Assembly (NCBI GenBank): GCA_963819905.1
Contig: CAWFXP010000012.1
Coordinates: forward strand, 1-64,000
Direction of reading: 5' to 3'
DNA length: 64,000 nucleotides
DNA from: CAWCQC01 sp963819905
GTDB lineage: Bacteria > Actinomycetota > Thermoleophilia > Gaiellales > Gaiellaceae
The position numbers and the translations under genes are program-made. Every line of letters begins with the position of its first letter. Positions within the stretch are counted from its first letter, which is position 1. Shown one piece after another: positions 27,474-37,102 of this stretch. The notes under the pieces were generated by a model. It was not told where the DNA came from. It did no database searches and was given only the letters and a program-made list of their open reading frames with translations.

Positions 27474-28774
27474 TGCGAGGTCCCCTGCTCGAGCGACTGG
27501 CCGCGCGCGAGAGGCCCCTTCGTGTCTGCCTCCTCGGTGCCGGGACGTTCGGGACGATGCTCCTCGCCCAGCTCCGCCGGCTTCCGGGCATCGAGCTCGC
27601 GGGCGTGGCCGAGCGCGCACCGGAGCGCGCCGCCCGGGCGCTCGAGCGCGCGGGCTGGCCGGCCGACACGCCGGTGGCGAGCAGCGCCTCGGAGCTCTTG
27701 GGGACGGTCGCCGCCGACGTCGTCGTCGAGGCGACCGGCGATCCGCTCGCCGGAGTCGACCACGCGCTCGCCGCCTTCGCCGCCGGCAGTCACGTGGTCA
27801 TGGTCACCGTGGAGGCTGATGCGCTCTGCGGGCCGATTCTCGCCGAGCGCGCCCGCGCGGCCGGCGCCGTCTACAGCCTCGCGTACGGCGATCAGCCTGC
27901 ACTCGTCTGCGAGCTCGTCGACTGGGCCCGGTCGTGCGGCCTCGAGGTCGTCTGCGCGGGGAAAGGCACGAGGTACCTCCCCTCCTACCACGCCTCCACG
28001 CCGGAGACGGTCTGGGCGCACTACGGGATGTCGCCCGCCGAGGCGGCGGAGCGGGGCTTCGATCCGCAGATGTTCAACTCGTTCGTCGACGGGACGAAGT
28101 CCGCGATCGAGATGGCCGCCGTTGCCAACGCGACCGGATTGCGCCCTCAACCGGACGGGCTCCGCTTTCCACCCTGCGGGGTGGGCGAGCTCGCAGGCGT
28201 CTGCGTGCCCGAGACGGAAGGGGGTGCGCTCGCGTTCCCGGGCACCGTCGAGGTCGTCTCGAGCCTCCGGCCGACAGGAGAGGCGGTCGCGAACGACCTG
28301 CGCTGGGGCGTGTACGTGACCTTCGAGGGCTCGACGGACTACGTGCGCGGCTGCTTCGCCGCCTACGGCCTCGCAACCGACGCGAGCGGGCGGTACGCCG
28401 CCATGTACCGCCCGTACCATCTGATCGGGCTCGAGACGCCGGTGAGCGTCCTCGAGGCCGGCCTGAACGGCGCTCCGACCGGCGGGCCGCGCAGCTTTTC
28501 CGCGGACGTGGTCGCCACGGCCAAGCGCGATCTCGCGGCCGGGGAGACGCTCGACGGCGAGGGCGGCGCGATGGTGTGGGGCCGCCTCGCGGACGCCACG
28601 CGGTCGGTCGCGGCCCGCTCCCTGCCGATGGGCCTCGCCCGTGGGTTGCGCGTCCGCAACGCGGTCGCGGCCGGCTCGATCGTCCGCTACGACGACGTCG
28701 AGCCACCACCCGCGTCGACGGCGCTCGAGGCCCGCCGCGAGCTCGAGCGGTCGATCACGCTGCCGGCGCGATGA
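27474..28774 (+). CDS. NAD(P)-binding oxidoreductase with C-terminal SAF domain
   Basis: A 433-aa protein. The N-terminal Rossmann fold (RVCLLGAGTFGTMLLAQLRR) resembles homoserine-dehydrogenase-like enzymes; the middle has KGTRYLPSYHASTPETVW and NSFVDGTKSAIEMA. The C-terminal ~90 aa form a SAF-like domain (ATAKRDLAAGETLDGEGG... GLRVRNAVAAGSIVRYDDV). ATG 27474 is preferred; a TACGAT -10-like box lies 10 bp upstream. Known relatives include enzymes of branched-sugar or sugar-acid catabolism, but I cannot name the substrate. Its 3' end overlaps the next convergent gene by 20 bp. Confidence 0.78.
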
Positions 28775-29462
28775 GCCGGTAGCCGACGCCCCAGACGTTG
28801 ACGACGAAGGCCGTCTCCCGGCCGGCGTTCAGCTTGCGGCGAAGCCGTGACGCATGCGAGTCCAGGGTGCGGGTGCGACCCAGGCTGCGGAACCCCCAGA
28901 CGTCGCGAAGAAGCTCGTCCTTGCGGAAGACACGATCCGGCTCCTCCGCGAGCGCGACGAGGAGGTCGTACTCCTTGGCGGACAGCCGGACCGGCCGCCC
29001 GGACAGTCGCACGGTCCGCGACCGCCGGTCCACCTCCAGCTCGCCCACGCAGATCCGGTCGTGCGGCTTCGGGCCCTGCGCGCGCCGCAGAACCGCGCGC
29101 ATCCGCGCCAGCAGCTCCTCGTAGACGAACGGCCTGACGACGTAGTCGTCGCAGCCTCGGGCGAAGCCGCGGACGCGGTCGACCGGGTCACCGCGTTCGC
29201 TCACGAGGATCACCGGTACGTCGCGGTTCCAGTCGCGGCCGGGCTCGCCCTCGCGCAGGCGCTTGCAGAGCTCGAAGCCCGACGCGTCGGGGAGGCCGAC
29301 GGCCAGCAGGACGAGGTCCGGGGCCAGGCACTCGACCAGCTCGAGGGCTCGGCCGCCGCGGTCGGCGGAGACGACGTCGAAGCCGTCGTCCGTGAGCTGG
29401 CGCTCCAGAAACGAGCGCGTCGCCGTCTCGTCCTCGACCAGGAGCACCGCCTTGCTCGCCAT
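28755..29462 (-). CDS. OmpR-family response regulator with an atypical receiver
   Basis: A 235-aa winged-helix response regulator. The receiver starts AVLLVEDETATRSFLERQL, but the expected phospho-acceptor Asp is Ala54 (DLVLLAVGLPD) and the conserved KPF lysine is Arg110 (DYVVRPF), so it is not expected to be phosphorylated in the usual way. The C-terminal DNA-binding domain is normal (RLSAKEYDLLVALAEEPDRVFRKDELL... VVNVWGVGYRL). No kinase gene is adjacent. It may bind DNA constitutively or respond to another signal. Confidence 0.88.
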   Translation of the reverse strand: MASKAVLLVEDETATRSFLERQLTDDGFDVVSADRGGRALELVECLAPDLVLLAVGLPDASGFELCKRLREGEPGRDWNRDVPVILVSERGDPVDRVRGFARGCDDYVVRPFVYEELLARMRAVLRRAQGPKPHDRICVGELEVDRRSRTVRLSGRPVRLSAKEYDLLVALAEEPDRVFRKDELLRDVWGFRSLGRTRTLDSHASRLRRKLNAGRETAFVVNVWGVGYRLIAPAA

Positions 29463-29531
29463 GCGACCGACGCTACCAGCGCCCCGAAGCGGCCTCCAGA
29501 TGTCCTTTGGCGAAAGATCGTGACAAGCCGT

Positions 29532-31184
29532 CTACACCCGGCCGGAGCGGACGACGCCCCAGATGACCCAGGCGCCGCCAAGGAACGAAAGCACGAAGCC
29601 GGCGATCGCAAGCACGTTGATGCCGACGACGTCGGGCCCCGCCTGGACCGTGCCCGCCAGGATGGCCGATCCGATGACGCCCGCGCCGCAGAGGACTGCG
29701 ACGACGCCGCGGTTGACGAGGATGTCGAACTTGTGGAGGAGCTCGTCGAGGCCCGGATAGCGGATCCCGATCTCCATCTGCCCGTCGCGAACCTCCTCGA
29801 GCACGTCGCTCACCTGGAGCGGCGTATTCCGGACGATCCGGGCGAGGGACCGGGCCTCGGTCCCGGCCCGACCCGCCACCCGCCCGGGCCGGAAGCGCTC
29901 GAGCATGAGGTTCCGCGCGTAGGGTCGGGCCACGTCGAACACGTTGAAGTCGGGGTAGAGCGCAATACCGACCGAGCCGAGCGTCGCGATCGCCTTGTCG
30001 AGGAGCACGAAGCGCGTCGGCACCTGGAGGTTCATGCGGTAGGTGAGCGCGAACGCCTCCCGGATCACCTGAAGCGGGTCGATGTCCGTCAGGCGGGCGC
30101 CGTAATAGCGATCGAAGAGGTCGCGCAGCTCCTCGGCGAACTGCTGCTCCTGCTCCTTCGGGAACTTGACCCCGAGGTCGGCCAGCCTCCCCGGCAGCGC
30201 CTCGACGTTCTCGTTGGCGGCGTCGATGAAGAGGCCGGTGAGCTTCGACATGTCGTCGCGCGTCAGCGTCCCGGCCTGGCCGAAGTCGACGAGCCCGAGC
30301 CGGCCGGGGCCGAGAACGAGCATGTTCGCCGGGTGCGGGTCGCCGTGGAAGAACCCGTGGCGGAAGATCATCGTCATCCACGACTCGGCGATCAGGTACG
30401 CGAGCCGGCGGCGCTCGCCGAGGTCGGGATCGCTTGCGTCGATGTCGGCCACCTTGACGCCGTCGAGGTACTCGAGCGTCAGCACGCGTGTCCCGCAGTA
30501 GCTCTGGAACGTGCGCGGGATCGTCACCGCCGGATGGCGGGCGAAGTTCGCGCGGAAGCGCTCGGCGTTGCGCGCCTCCGTCCGGTAGTCGAGCTCCTGG
30601 CGGATCGAGCGTGCGAACTCGTCGACGAGACTGACCGTGTCGATGAAGCGCAGCGCCCTGATGCGCTGCTTGGCGATCCGCGCGGCCTGGTAGAGGAGGC
30701 TTACGTCGGCCTCGACCTGGCGGGGCGCGTCGGGCCGCTGCACCTTGACGGCGACGTCCTGACCGGTGGGGAGAACGGCCCGGTGCACCTGTCCGATCGA
30801 CGCGGCCGCGATCGGCGTCTCCTCGAACGTCAGGAAGAGCTGCTCGACGCTGAGCGAGAACTCCGTCTCGATCGCCTGCTCCACCTCGGCGAACGGGAAC
30901 GGCCTCACGTCGTCCTGGAGGTGGCGGAGCTCGAACACGATGTCCTCGGGAACGACGTCCGGACGCATCGAGAGCAGCTGCCCGAACTTCACGAACGTCG
31001 GCCCGAGCTCCTCGAGCATCTCGCGGAGGTGGCGGCCGCGGTCCGAGCCCGGGCCCGCACCCATCTCTTCCTCGGTCAACCGCCAGGGATGGAGGCTGAA
31101 GCGGCGTTCCTGGAGCACGTAGCCAAAGCCGTGGCGGGCCGCGACCTGTGTGATCTCTGAGAGGCGCCGCCGGGCAGCCGGCAT
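29532..31184 (-). CDS. UbiB/AarF (ABC1) family atypical kinase
   Basis: A 550-aa ADCK/UbiB-family protein, linked in other bacteria to isoprenoid quinone metabolism. Seen: the KxGQ motif LGPTFVKFGQLLSMRPDVVP, the ATP-site segment AAASIGQVHRA, VAVKVQRPD, and the catalytic-type HGDPHPANMLV and LVDFGQAG. Two C-terminal membrane helices follow (VVAVLCGAGVIGSAILAG and VLAIAGFVLSFLGGAWVIWG). Start ATG 31184 is chosen because the open frame beyond it is antisense-like. Last gene of the queA-tgt-yajC-secDF-phasin-ubiB run. Confidence 0.9.
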   Translation of the reverse strand: MPAARRRLSEITQVAARHGFGYVLQERRFSLHPWRLTEEEMGAGPGSDRGRHLREMLEELGPTFVKFGQLLSMRPDVVPEDIVFELRHLQDDVRPFPFAEVEQAIETEFSLSVEQLFLTFEETPIAAASIGQVHRAVLPTGQDVAVKVQRPDAPRQVEADVSLLYQAARIAKQRIRALRFIDTVSLVDEFARSIRQELDYRTEARNAERFRANFARHPAVTIPRTFQSYCGTRVLTLEYLDGVKVADIDASDPDLGERRRLAYLIAESWMTMIFRHGFFHGDPHPANMLVLGPGRLGLVDFGQAGTLTRDDMSKLTGLFIDAANENVEALPGRLADLGVKFPKEQEQQFAEELRDLFDRYYGARLTDIDPLQVIREAFALTYRMNLQVPTRFVLLDKAIATLGSVGIALYPDFNVFDVARPYARNLMLERFRPGRVAGRAGTEARSLARIVRNTPLQVSDVLEEVRDGQMEIGIRYPGLDELLHKFDILVNRGVVAVLCGAGVIGSAILAGTVQAGPDVVGINVLAIAGFVLSFLGGAWVIWGVVRSGRV

Positions 31185-31194
31185 GCCGGGCAGT

Positions 31195-31614
31195 CTATTC
31201 GGGCGGCCTGGGGGAGTCGGCCTGGGTCTGCCTGCGCTCGAGCAGGCGCAGCCGGTGCTCGAGCTGTGCCACCCGCAGCTCGAGCTCCTCGAGCGCGGGC
31301 TCCGTGGCGACTCCGAGCTCGCGGAACAGCCCGCCGAGGGCCGCGGAGGCGCGTCCTCCGAGCCCGTGCGCGCTTCGCGGTACCTGATCGAGGTCGTCGC
31401 GAATGGCGTCGGCATCCTCGCGGGTGAGCTTGCCCCTGCTGGCGAGGTCGTCGAGGAGGCTGTCCGCCTTCTCCCGCGTCAACGAGACGGCGCCGAGCCC
31501 GGCGAGCAGCAGCTGCTCGACGAGATCCCGTGCGCTCGAGCTCGCGCCCTCGGCCGTCTCGGAGGCCGGAGCTTCGTCGCCGGCGGGCTCGGTCGGCTCA
31601 GCGTGCTCGTCCAT
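31195..31614 (-). CDS. Phasin-like coiled-coil protein
   Basis: A 139-aa acidic protein. After a low-complexity acidic N-terminus comes SSARDLVEQLLLAGLGAVSLTREKADSLLDDLASRGKL read in segments typical of PhaF/PhaI-type phasins, then a C-terminal heptad coiled coil (EELELRVAQLEHRLRLLERRQ). Such proteins coat polyhydroxyalkanoate granules or act as membrane-linked stress proteins; no PHA synthase is in the window. Its start overlaps the secDF 3' end by 17 bp and it ends 10 bp before the ubiB start, so it is co-transcribed. Confidence 0.7.
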   Translation of the reverse strand: MDEHAEPTEPAGDEAPASETAEGASSSARDLVEQLLLAGLGAVSLTREKADSLLDDLASRGKLTREDADAIRDDLDQVPRSAHGLGGRASAALGGLFRELGVATEPALEELELRVAQLEHRLRLLERRQTQADSPRPPE

Positions 31615-34552
31615 GCGGCCTCGTTCGGCGCCGTTGCCGGCGTGCCTCGCGGCGAGCGGCCGCGTCGGCGGGTCGCGGCGGGTCGCCGGCCGGGGCAGCC
31701 TCCACCTCGGCGTCGGGCTCTACCTCGGTCTTCGCCTCCACCTCGGCCTCCGGCTCCACGTCCGCCGGCGCCTCGACGACGGGCTCGTCCTCCGGCTCGG
31801 CTACCGGGCCGTCCGCCTCGATCGCGTCGGGCGCGACTCCGCCGGCCAGCTCGTCCGCGGGACCTGCCCCGTTCCCCGCGTCGCGCGTCGCGGCGAGCCG
31901 TCGCCGCTCGCGCCGTGACAGCCTCCGAGAGGCGGCGGGGAGGGTCGCGGCGGCCGCCGCGACCGGTGCCGGCTCGGGCTCCACCTCGACGTCGAGGGGC
32001 TTCTCGTCCACGACGTCCTCGCCCTTCCTGGCCGCGAACTCCGGCTCGCGCTCCTTGATCATGGTCAAGATCGGCGTCGCGATGAAGATCGTCGAGTACG
32101 CACCCGAGGCGATACCGACGAGCAGCGCGAACGCGAAGTCCTTCAGTGTGTCACCGCCGAAGATGAGCAGGCTGAGGACCGGCAGAAGCGTGATGAACGT
32201 CGTCGCCAGTGAGCGCCGGACCGTCTCCCAGAGGGACTGGTTGGCGATCATGGCGAAGCTCGACCGCCGCATGAGCGGGATGTTCTCGCGTATGCGGTCG
32301 AAGATGATGATCGTGTCGTAGATCGAGTACCCGAGGATCGTCAGCAACGCGGCGATCGTCGAGGTCGTCATCTCGCGTTGGGTGAGCGAGTAGATGCCGA
32401 GCGTGATGACGATGTCGTGGAGCAGCGCGATGAGCACCGGCACCGCGAACTTCCACTGGAAGCGGATGCTGATGTAGATGACGATCAGCGCCAGCGACAC
32501 GACGATCGCGAGGAGGGCCCCCCGGAGGATCTGCGAGCTGAAGCTCCCCGAGACGTTCTGGATCGAGTACGAGTCGACGTTCAGGCTGTTGGTGAGCGTC
32601 TGCTGGAGATCCTCCTGCTCGGCCGGCGAGAGCGACTCCGTGCGGATCTGGAAGCTCGTGTAGCGCCCCGCGGTCTCGTTCCCGCGACCCTGCACGACGG
32701 CATCGGCGGGGATGACCGCCGCGGCCTCGCTGCGGACCCGCTCGACGCTCACCGGCACGTTCGTCTGGAAGGCGATCTGGCTGCCTCCCTTGAAGTCGAT
32801 GCCGAGGTTCAGGCCCTGCCACGCGAGCGAGGCGATGCTGACGAGGATGACCGTCCCAGAGACGGCGAACCAGTAGTTGCGCCGGCCGACGAAGTCGATC
32901 CGCTGCCACCGCGGGATCGTCTGGCCGCTCGCGCCCATGAACGACGGGTTGTCGAACCAGCGGAATCCCGACAGGACGCCGAGCAGGGCGCGGGTGGCGG
33001 CGACCGCCGTGAACATCGAGATCGCCGTGCCGAGCAGGAGCATCAGCGCGAAGCCCTTCACTCCGGCGGTCGCGACGGCGAAGAGGACGAACGCGGTCAG
33101 CATCGTCACCACGTTCGCGTCGATGATCGTCCCGAAGCCCTTCTGGTAGCCCGACCCGATCGCGGCGCGCACCGATCTCCCCGCGCGTACTTCCTCCTTG
33201 ATTCGCTCGAAGATGACGATGTTCGCGTCCGCTGCGACGCCGATCGTCAGGATCAGGCCGGCGAAGCCCGGCAGCGTGAGGGTGACGTTGAAGAGGAGCA
33301 GCGCTCCGTAGAGGAGGACGCCGTAGATCGCGAGCCCGGCGATCGCGATCACGCCGAGGAAGCGGTAGAAGACGAGCAGGAAGACCGCTACGGCGATGAG
33401 GCCGCCGACGCCGGCGATCAGCGCCTGGCGAAGCGAGTCCTCGCCGAGCGTCGCCGAGATGTCGGTCCGGTCGACCTGCTCGAAGCGGACGGGCAGAGCG
33501 CCGGTCTGGAGGACGAGCGCGAGATCCTGCGCCTCCTCGACGGAGCCGAGGCCCGTGATCTGCGCCGAGTCACCGGAGATCCCGTCCGGGTACTGCTCGA
33601 AGTCGATCGACGGCCAGGAGCGGATCTCGTCGTCGAGGATGATCGCGAAGTGCTGGAAGAGGGGCTCGGGGCTGACGAGCGCAGTCGTCTGGGTCTTGCC
33701 GCGCACCGCGAGCTCCCTAGTGATGTCGTGGAACTTCTCGGAGCCCCCGTCCGTGAACTGCATGACGACGATCGGCTCGCCCGTCTGCGGATCGAAGTCC
33801 GCGCGGGTGCCGCGCAGCTCGAGGTCGTCGCCCGTCATCTCGGGGATCGGCTCCTCGGCGGTCGGCTGGTACTCGAACAGGTAGTAGTACGGCCGCGACC
33901 CCGGGGCGCTGTCGAGCCCGGGGCAGACCTGCGCCGTCTCGGAGCTGCAGGTGACGACGATGCGATTCCCCGGGACGGCGAGCACCTCGGCGCCCTCGGG
34001 CAGCTTGCCGCCCTCGAGGTCGGCGATCGCCTCGTCCCGCGAGGGAGCCGGTCGTCCGGAGAGCAGGCGCTTGTCCTTGCCGTAGACGTACCAGGCGGTC
34101 GGCGTGCCGCTGCCCTCGACGTCGTCCTCGACCGACTTGAGGAGCGGATAGAGGGCGCTGGTTGCGACCGGGAAGCCCTGGGCCGAGATGGATGGCCCTG
34201 TCAGGTCGCCTTCGAGATCGTAGAACTGGAGCTGGGCGGTCTTGCCGATGATGTCCGCGGCGCGCGCCTGGTCGTGGACCCCGGCGAGCTCGATGACGAT
34301 CTGATCGGTGCCCTGCTTACGGATCTCCGGCTCGGCGACGCCGAGCTTGTCGACCCGGCTCCGCATGATCTCGATCGAGCGGTCGAGATCCTCCTCGGTG
34401 ATCTCCTCGCCGGGCGGCGCCTCGGCCTCGAGGACGACCTCCAACCCTCCCTGGAGATCGAGCCCGAGCGTCGGCGATTTCGTGAAGGCGACCGCGATCG
34501 CGCCCCCGACCAGCGCAGCGACGAGGACGAGGATCAGGCGGTACCGGCGCAT
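31598..34552 (-). CDS. secDF: Fused protein-export membrane protein SecDF
   Basis: Proton-driven accessory of the Sec translocon. A 984-aa fusion: the SecD half begins at the first helix with TLGLDLQGGLEVVLE, has a large periplasmic domain, then the motif ADANIVIFERIKEEVR; the SecF half starts near GRRNYWFAVSG, contains LGIDFKGGSQI, and ends with GYSIYDTIIIFDRIREN. After about residue 840 there is a long Ala/Glu/Val-rich acidic tail and an Arg-rich end not found in typical SecF. Lies between yajC and the phasin gene. Confidence 0.95.
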   Translation of the reverse strand: MRRYRLILVLVAALVGGAIAVAFTKSPTLGLDLQGGLEVVLEAEAPPGEEITEEDLDRSIEIMRSRVDKLGVAEPEIRKQGTDQIVIELAGVHDQARAADIIGKTAQLQFYDLEGDLTGPSISAQGFPVATSALYPLLKSVEDDVEGSGTPTAWYVYGKDKRLLSGRPAPSRDEAIADLEGGKLPEGAEVLAVPGNRIVVTCSSETAQVCPGLDSAPGSRPYYYLFEYQPTAEEPIPEMTGDDLELRGTRADFDPQTGEPIVVMQFTDGGSEKFHDITRELAVRGKTQTTALVSPEPLFQHFAIILDDEIRSWPSIDFEQYPDGISGDSAQITGLGSVEEAQDLALVLQTGALPVRFEQVDRTDISATLGEDSLRQALIAGVGGLIAVAVFLLVFYRFLGVIAIAGLAIYGVLLYGALLLFNVTLTLPGFAGLILTIGVAADANIVIFERIKEEVRAGRSVRAAIGSGYQKGFGTIIDANVVTMLTAFVLFAVATAGVKGFALMLLLGTAISMFTAVAATRALLGVLSGFRWFDNPSFMGASGQTIPRWQRIDFVGRRNYWFAVSGTVILVSIASLAWQGLNLGIDFKGGSQIAFQTNVPVSVERVRSEAAAVIPADAVVQGRGNETAGRYTSFQIRTESLSPAEQEDLQQTLTNSLNVDSYSIQNVSGSFSSQILRGALLAIVVSLALIVIYISIRFQWKFAVPVLIALLHDIVITLGIYSLTQREMTTSTIAALLTILGYSIYDTIIIFDRIRENIPLMRRSSFAMIANQSLWETVRRSLATTFITLLPVLSLLIFGGDTLKDFAFALLVGIASGAYSTIFIATPILTMIKEREPEFAARKGEDVVDEKPLDVEVEPEPAPVAAAAATLPAASRRLSRRERRRLAATRDAGNGAGPADELAGGVAPDAIEADGPVAEPEDEPVVEAPADVEPEAEVEAKTEVEPDAEVEAAPAGDPPRPADAAARREARRQRRRTRPHGRAR

Positions 34553-34573
34553 CGAACGAGAGTAGCGGCCGGA

Positions 34574-34999
34574 CTACCCGGCGCGCTCCTTGACTTCCTC
34601 GGCCTCCCCCGCCTCGGCCTCCGGGACGACCGTCTTGCCGTCCTCGGGGGCGGTGCTCTCCGGCTCCTCGTCGACCTCGTCCGTCTCCTCGGCCGCCTCG
34701 TCGAGCTCCTCTACCTCTGCTCCGTCGGCGTCGGTCAGAGCCGGCGGCTCGTCCTGGATGATCTGGGCGACCGCGCGGCGAGACACCTCGATGTGGACGT
34801 CCTCGGCGATCTCGAGGACCACCTTGTCCTCCTCGACCTCGATGACGTCGCCGTAGATCCCTCCGACCGTCAGCACCTCGTCGCCCGGCGCGAGCCGGTT
34901 CAGCATCTCCTGGGCGGCCTTCTGCTTCGCGCGCTGCGGCCGGATCAGCAACAGGTACATGATGGCCAGCATTGCAACGAGGATGATGATGAATGCCAC
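34574..34999 (-). CDS. yajC: Preprotein translocase subunit YajC
   Basis: Small single-pass protein of the SecDF-YajC complex. 141 aa: one N-terminal helix (FIIILVAMLAIMYLLLIRPQRAKQK), then the conserved LAPGDEVLTVGGIYGDV, and an acidic C-terminal tail. GTG 34997-34999 has AGGAGGA 6 bp upstream, which fixes the start. It sits 11 bp after tgt and 21 bp before secDF, the classic queA-tgt-yajC-secDF order. Confidence 0.93.
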   Translation of the reverse strand: MAFIIILVAMLAIMYLLLIRPQRAKQKAAQEMLNRLAPGDEVLTVGGIYGDVIEVEEDKVVLEIAEDVHIEVSRRAVAQIIQDEPPALTDADGAEVEELDEAAEETDEVDEEPESTAPEDGKTVVPEAEAGEAEEVKERAG

Positions 35000-35010
35000 G
35001 GATTCTCCTC

Positions 35011-36123
35011 CTAGACGGGCGGCCCGGCCGCGAGCCGGGACAGCGCGGCGGCCCGGTAGGCGCCGAACTCCCCGCGCTCGATCGCCGTGCGCGCGCCGGC
35101 GGCGACGTCGAGTACGAAGCGCACGTTGTGAACTGACAAAAGTATCAGTCCGAGCAGCTCGCGTTGGTTGACGAGGTGACGCAGGTAGGCGCGCGAGAAG
35201 CGGGTGCAGGCCGGGCACGGACAGCCCTCCTGGAGCGGGCGCTCGTCGCGCGCGAAGGCGGCGTTCCGGAGATTCAGGCGGCCGTCCCACGTGAGCGCCG
35301 CCCCCGTCCGGCCGATCCGCGTAGGCAGCACGCAGTCGAAGAGGTCGATTCCCCGTGCGATCACCTCGAGAACCCCCTCCGGGTCGCCGATCCCCATGAA
35401 GTAGCGGGCACGCTCGGCGGGCAGGAGCGGCGCGGCGAAGCTCACGGTATCGAGCATCAGGTCGTGCTCCTCCCCCACGCTCAGGCCGCCGAGCGCGTAG
35501 CCGTCGAAGCCGAGCGACGTGATCTCCTCGATCGACCGCCGCCGCAGGTCGCGGTCGACACCGCCCTGCGCGATCCCGAAGACGAGCTGTCCCGGCGCTC
35601 GCCCGGCCGCGAGTTGCCGCCGACCCCACGCAGTCGTCCGGACGAGGGCGGTCTCGAGCTCGGCCGGGGTCGCGCCCGCCGGCAGGCAGATGTCGAGCGC
35701 CATCGAGACGTCCGAGCCGAGCCGCCGCTGGATCTCGGCCGCGAGCTCCGGCGTGAACCGCTCGATCCGACCGTCGTAGACCGAGCGGAACGACACGCCG
35801 TCGTCGTCGGCCGCGACGATGGTGTGCCGAAGCGAGAACACCTGGAAGCCGCCGGAGTCGGTCAGGATCGGCCGCTCCCAGCCCATGAAGCGGTGCAGGC
35901 CCCCGAGCGCCTCGATCGTCTCGACGCCCGGCCGGAAGTGGAGGTGATACGCGTTCCCGAGCAGGATCGACGCGCCGAGGCCGCGCAGCACGTCGGGGTC
36001 GATCCCCTTCACCGTCGCCTTCGTCCCGACCGGCATGAACGCGGGGGTCGGCACGTCGCCGTGGGCGGTCGTCAGGACGCCCGCCCGGGCGGCGCCGTCG
36101 GTTGCCACGAGCCGGAAGCTCAC
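35011..36123 (-). CDS. tgt: tRNA-guanine(34) transglycosylase
   Basis: Exchanges G34 for the queuosine precursor preQ1 in GUN-anticodon tRNAs. 370 aa with PTPAFMPVGTKATVKG, the catalytic-site segment LTDSGGFQVFSL, DICLPAGAT (second Asp region), GIAQGGVD, ALGGLSVGE, and the zinc site CPCPACTRF...LRHLVNQRE. GTG 36121-36123 overlaps the queA stop as GTGA. The frame remains open upstream only because of frameshifts in queA; it is not a real fusion. Confidence 0.95.
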   Translation of the reverse strand: MSFRLVATDGAARAGVLTTAHGDVPTPAFMPVGTKATVKGIDPDVLRGLGASILLGNAYHLHFRPGVETIEALGGLHRFMGWERPILTDSGGFQVFSLRHTIVAADDDGVSFRSVYDGRIERFTPELAAEIQRRLGSDVSMALDICLPAGATPAELETALVRTTAWGRRQLAAGRAPGQLVFGIAQGGVDRDLRRRSIEEITSLGFDGYALGGLSVGEEHDLMLDTVSFAAPLLPAERARYFMGIGDPEGVLEVIARGIDLFDCVLPTRIGRTGAALTWDGRLNLRNAAFARDERPLQEGCPCPACTRFSRAYLRHLVNQRELLGLILLSVHNVRFVLDVAAGARTAIERGEFGAYRAAALSRLAAGPPV

Positions 36124-37075
36124 AGGAGAAGCATGGCGTCGCCGAACGAGTAGAAGCGATACCGCTCCGCCACGGCCAGCCGGTACAGCGCCCGCGTCTC
36201 CTCGACTCCGGCGAACGCCATGACGAGCGCGAGCAGCGTCGAGCGGGGAAGGTGGAAGTTCGTCAGGAGCGCGTCGACGCGGCGGAACTCGTAAGCCGGG
36301 CGTGACGTAGAGCTCCGTGCGCCCGGAGAGCGGGCCGCCGCGCGCGATCGTCTCGAGGACGCGAACGGTGGTCGTGCCGACCGCGACCACCCTCGCGGCG
36401 GCGAGGATCCTGCGCCGCGCCGCGGAGGTGACCCGGTAGCGCTCCCCGTGGATCCGGTGCTCCTCGACCGTGTCCTCCGCGAGCGGCCGGAACGTGTCGA
36501 GGCCCACGTGCAGCGTGACGCGCTCGACGTCGAGCCGCGCGAGGAGCTCCGGGGTCAGGTGAAGGCCGGCCGTCGGCGCCGCGGCCGACCCGGCGTCGTC
36601 GGCGTACACCGTCTGGTAGCGCTCGGGATCGGCGAGGCGCTCGTGGATGTACGGCGGCAGCGGCATCTCCCCGGCCGGCTCGCCCTCGACGCGCACGAGC
36701 CAGCGCCCGTCGCCGAGCGCCTCGAGGAGCTCGACCGGATTCGACGGTGATTCGAGCCTCATGCCCGGCCGGAGGCGCCGTGACGGCCGCGCGAGCGCTT
36801 CCCAGCGGCCGTCCTCGTGGCGCTCGACGAGCAGCACCTCGCCGGAGCCGCCGCCCGGCCGCCGCACCGCGAGCCTGCCTGCGACCACCCGCGTGTCGTT
36901 CACGACGACGAGGTCGCCCTCCGCGAGCTCGTCGGGCAGGTCGCGCACCAGCCGCCGGCGGACGGCTGCCGGTCTCCCGCTCGTAGACGAGCAGGCGCGC
37001 CTCGTCGCGTCGCGCGAGCGGGCGCTGGGCGACCAGCTCGAGCGGAAGCTCGTAGTCGAGCTCGGAGGTTCGCAT
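36120..37075 (-). CDS. queA: S-adenosylmethionine:tRNA ribosyltransferase-isomerase QueA (two frameshifts)
   Basis: Converts preQ1 on tRNA to epoxyqueuosine. From GTG or ATG near 37075: ELDYELPLELVAQRPLARRD; then, in a second frame, VVNDTRVVAGRL, PYIHERLADPERYQTVYA, GSAAAPTAGLHLT and HVGLDTFRPL; and in a third, DALLTNFHLPRSTLLALV ending RFYSFGDAMLLL. Frame changes near 36975 and 36300. All are hallmark QueA motifs and the total length is normal (about 318 aa). First gene of the operon; divergent from the coiled-coil gene at 37103. Confidence 0.92.
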
Positions 37076-37102
37076 CCGGCCCGAACGCTACAGTCCCGGT
37101 TC

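Noticed and set aside
29532..31415. UbiB protein starting at 31415
   Set aside because: The extra N-terminal stretch is Ser/Arg/Pro-rich and antisense to the coding frame of the phasin-like gene; ATG 31184 matches the family.
32378..35014. Long plus-strand open frame opposite secDF
   Set aside because: Composition is that of an antisense shadow in a GC-rich genome (Asp/Arg/Glu repeats, no domain); the minus strand holds a clear SecDF.
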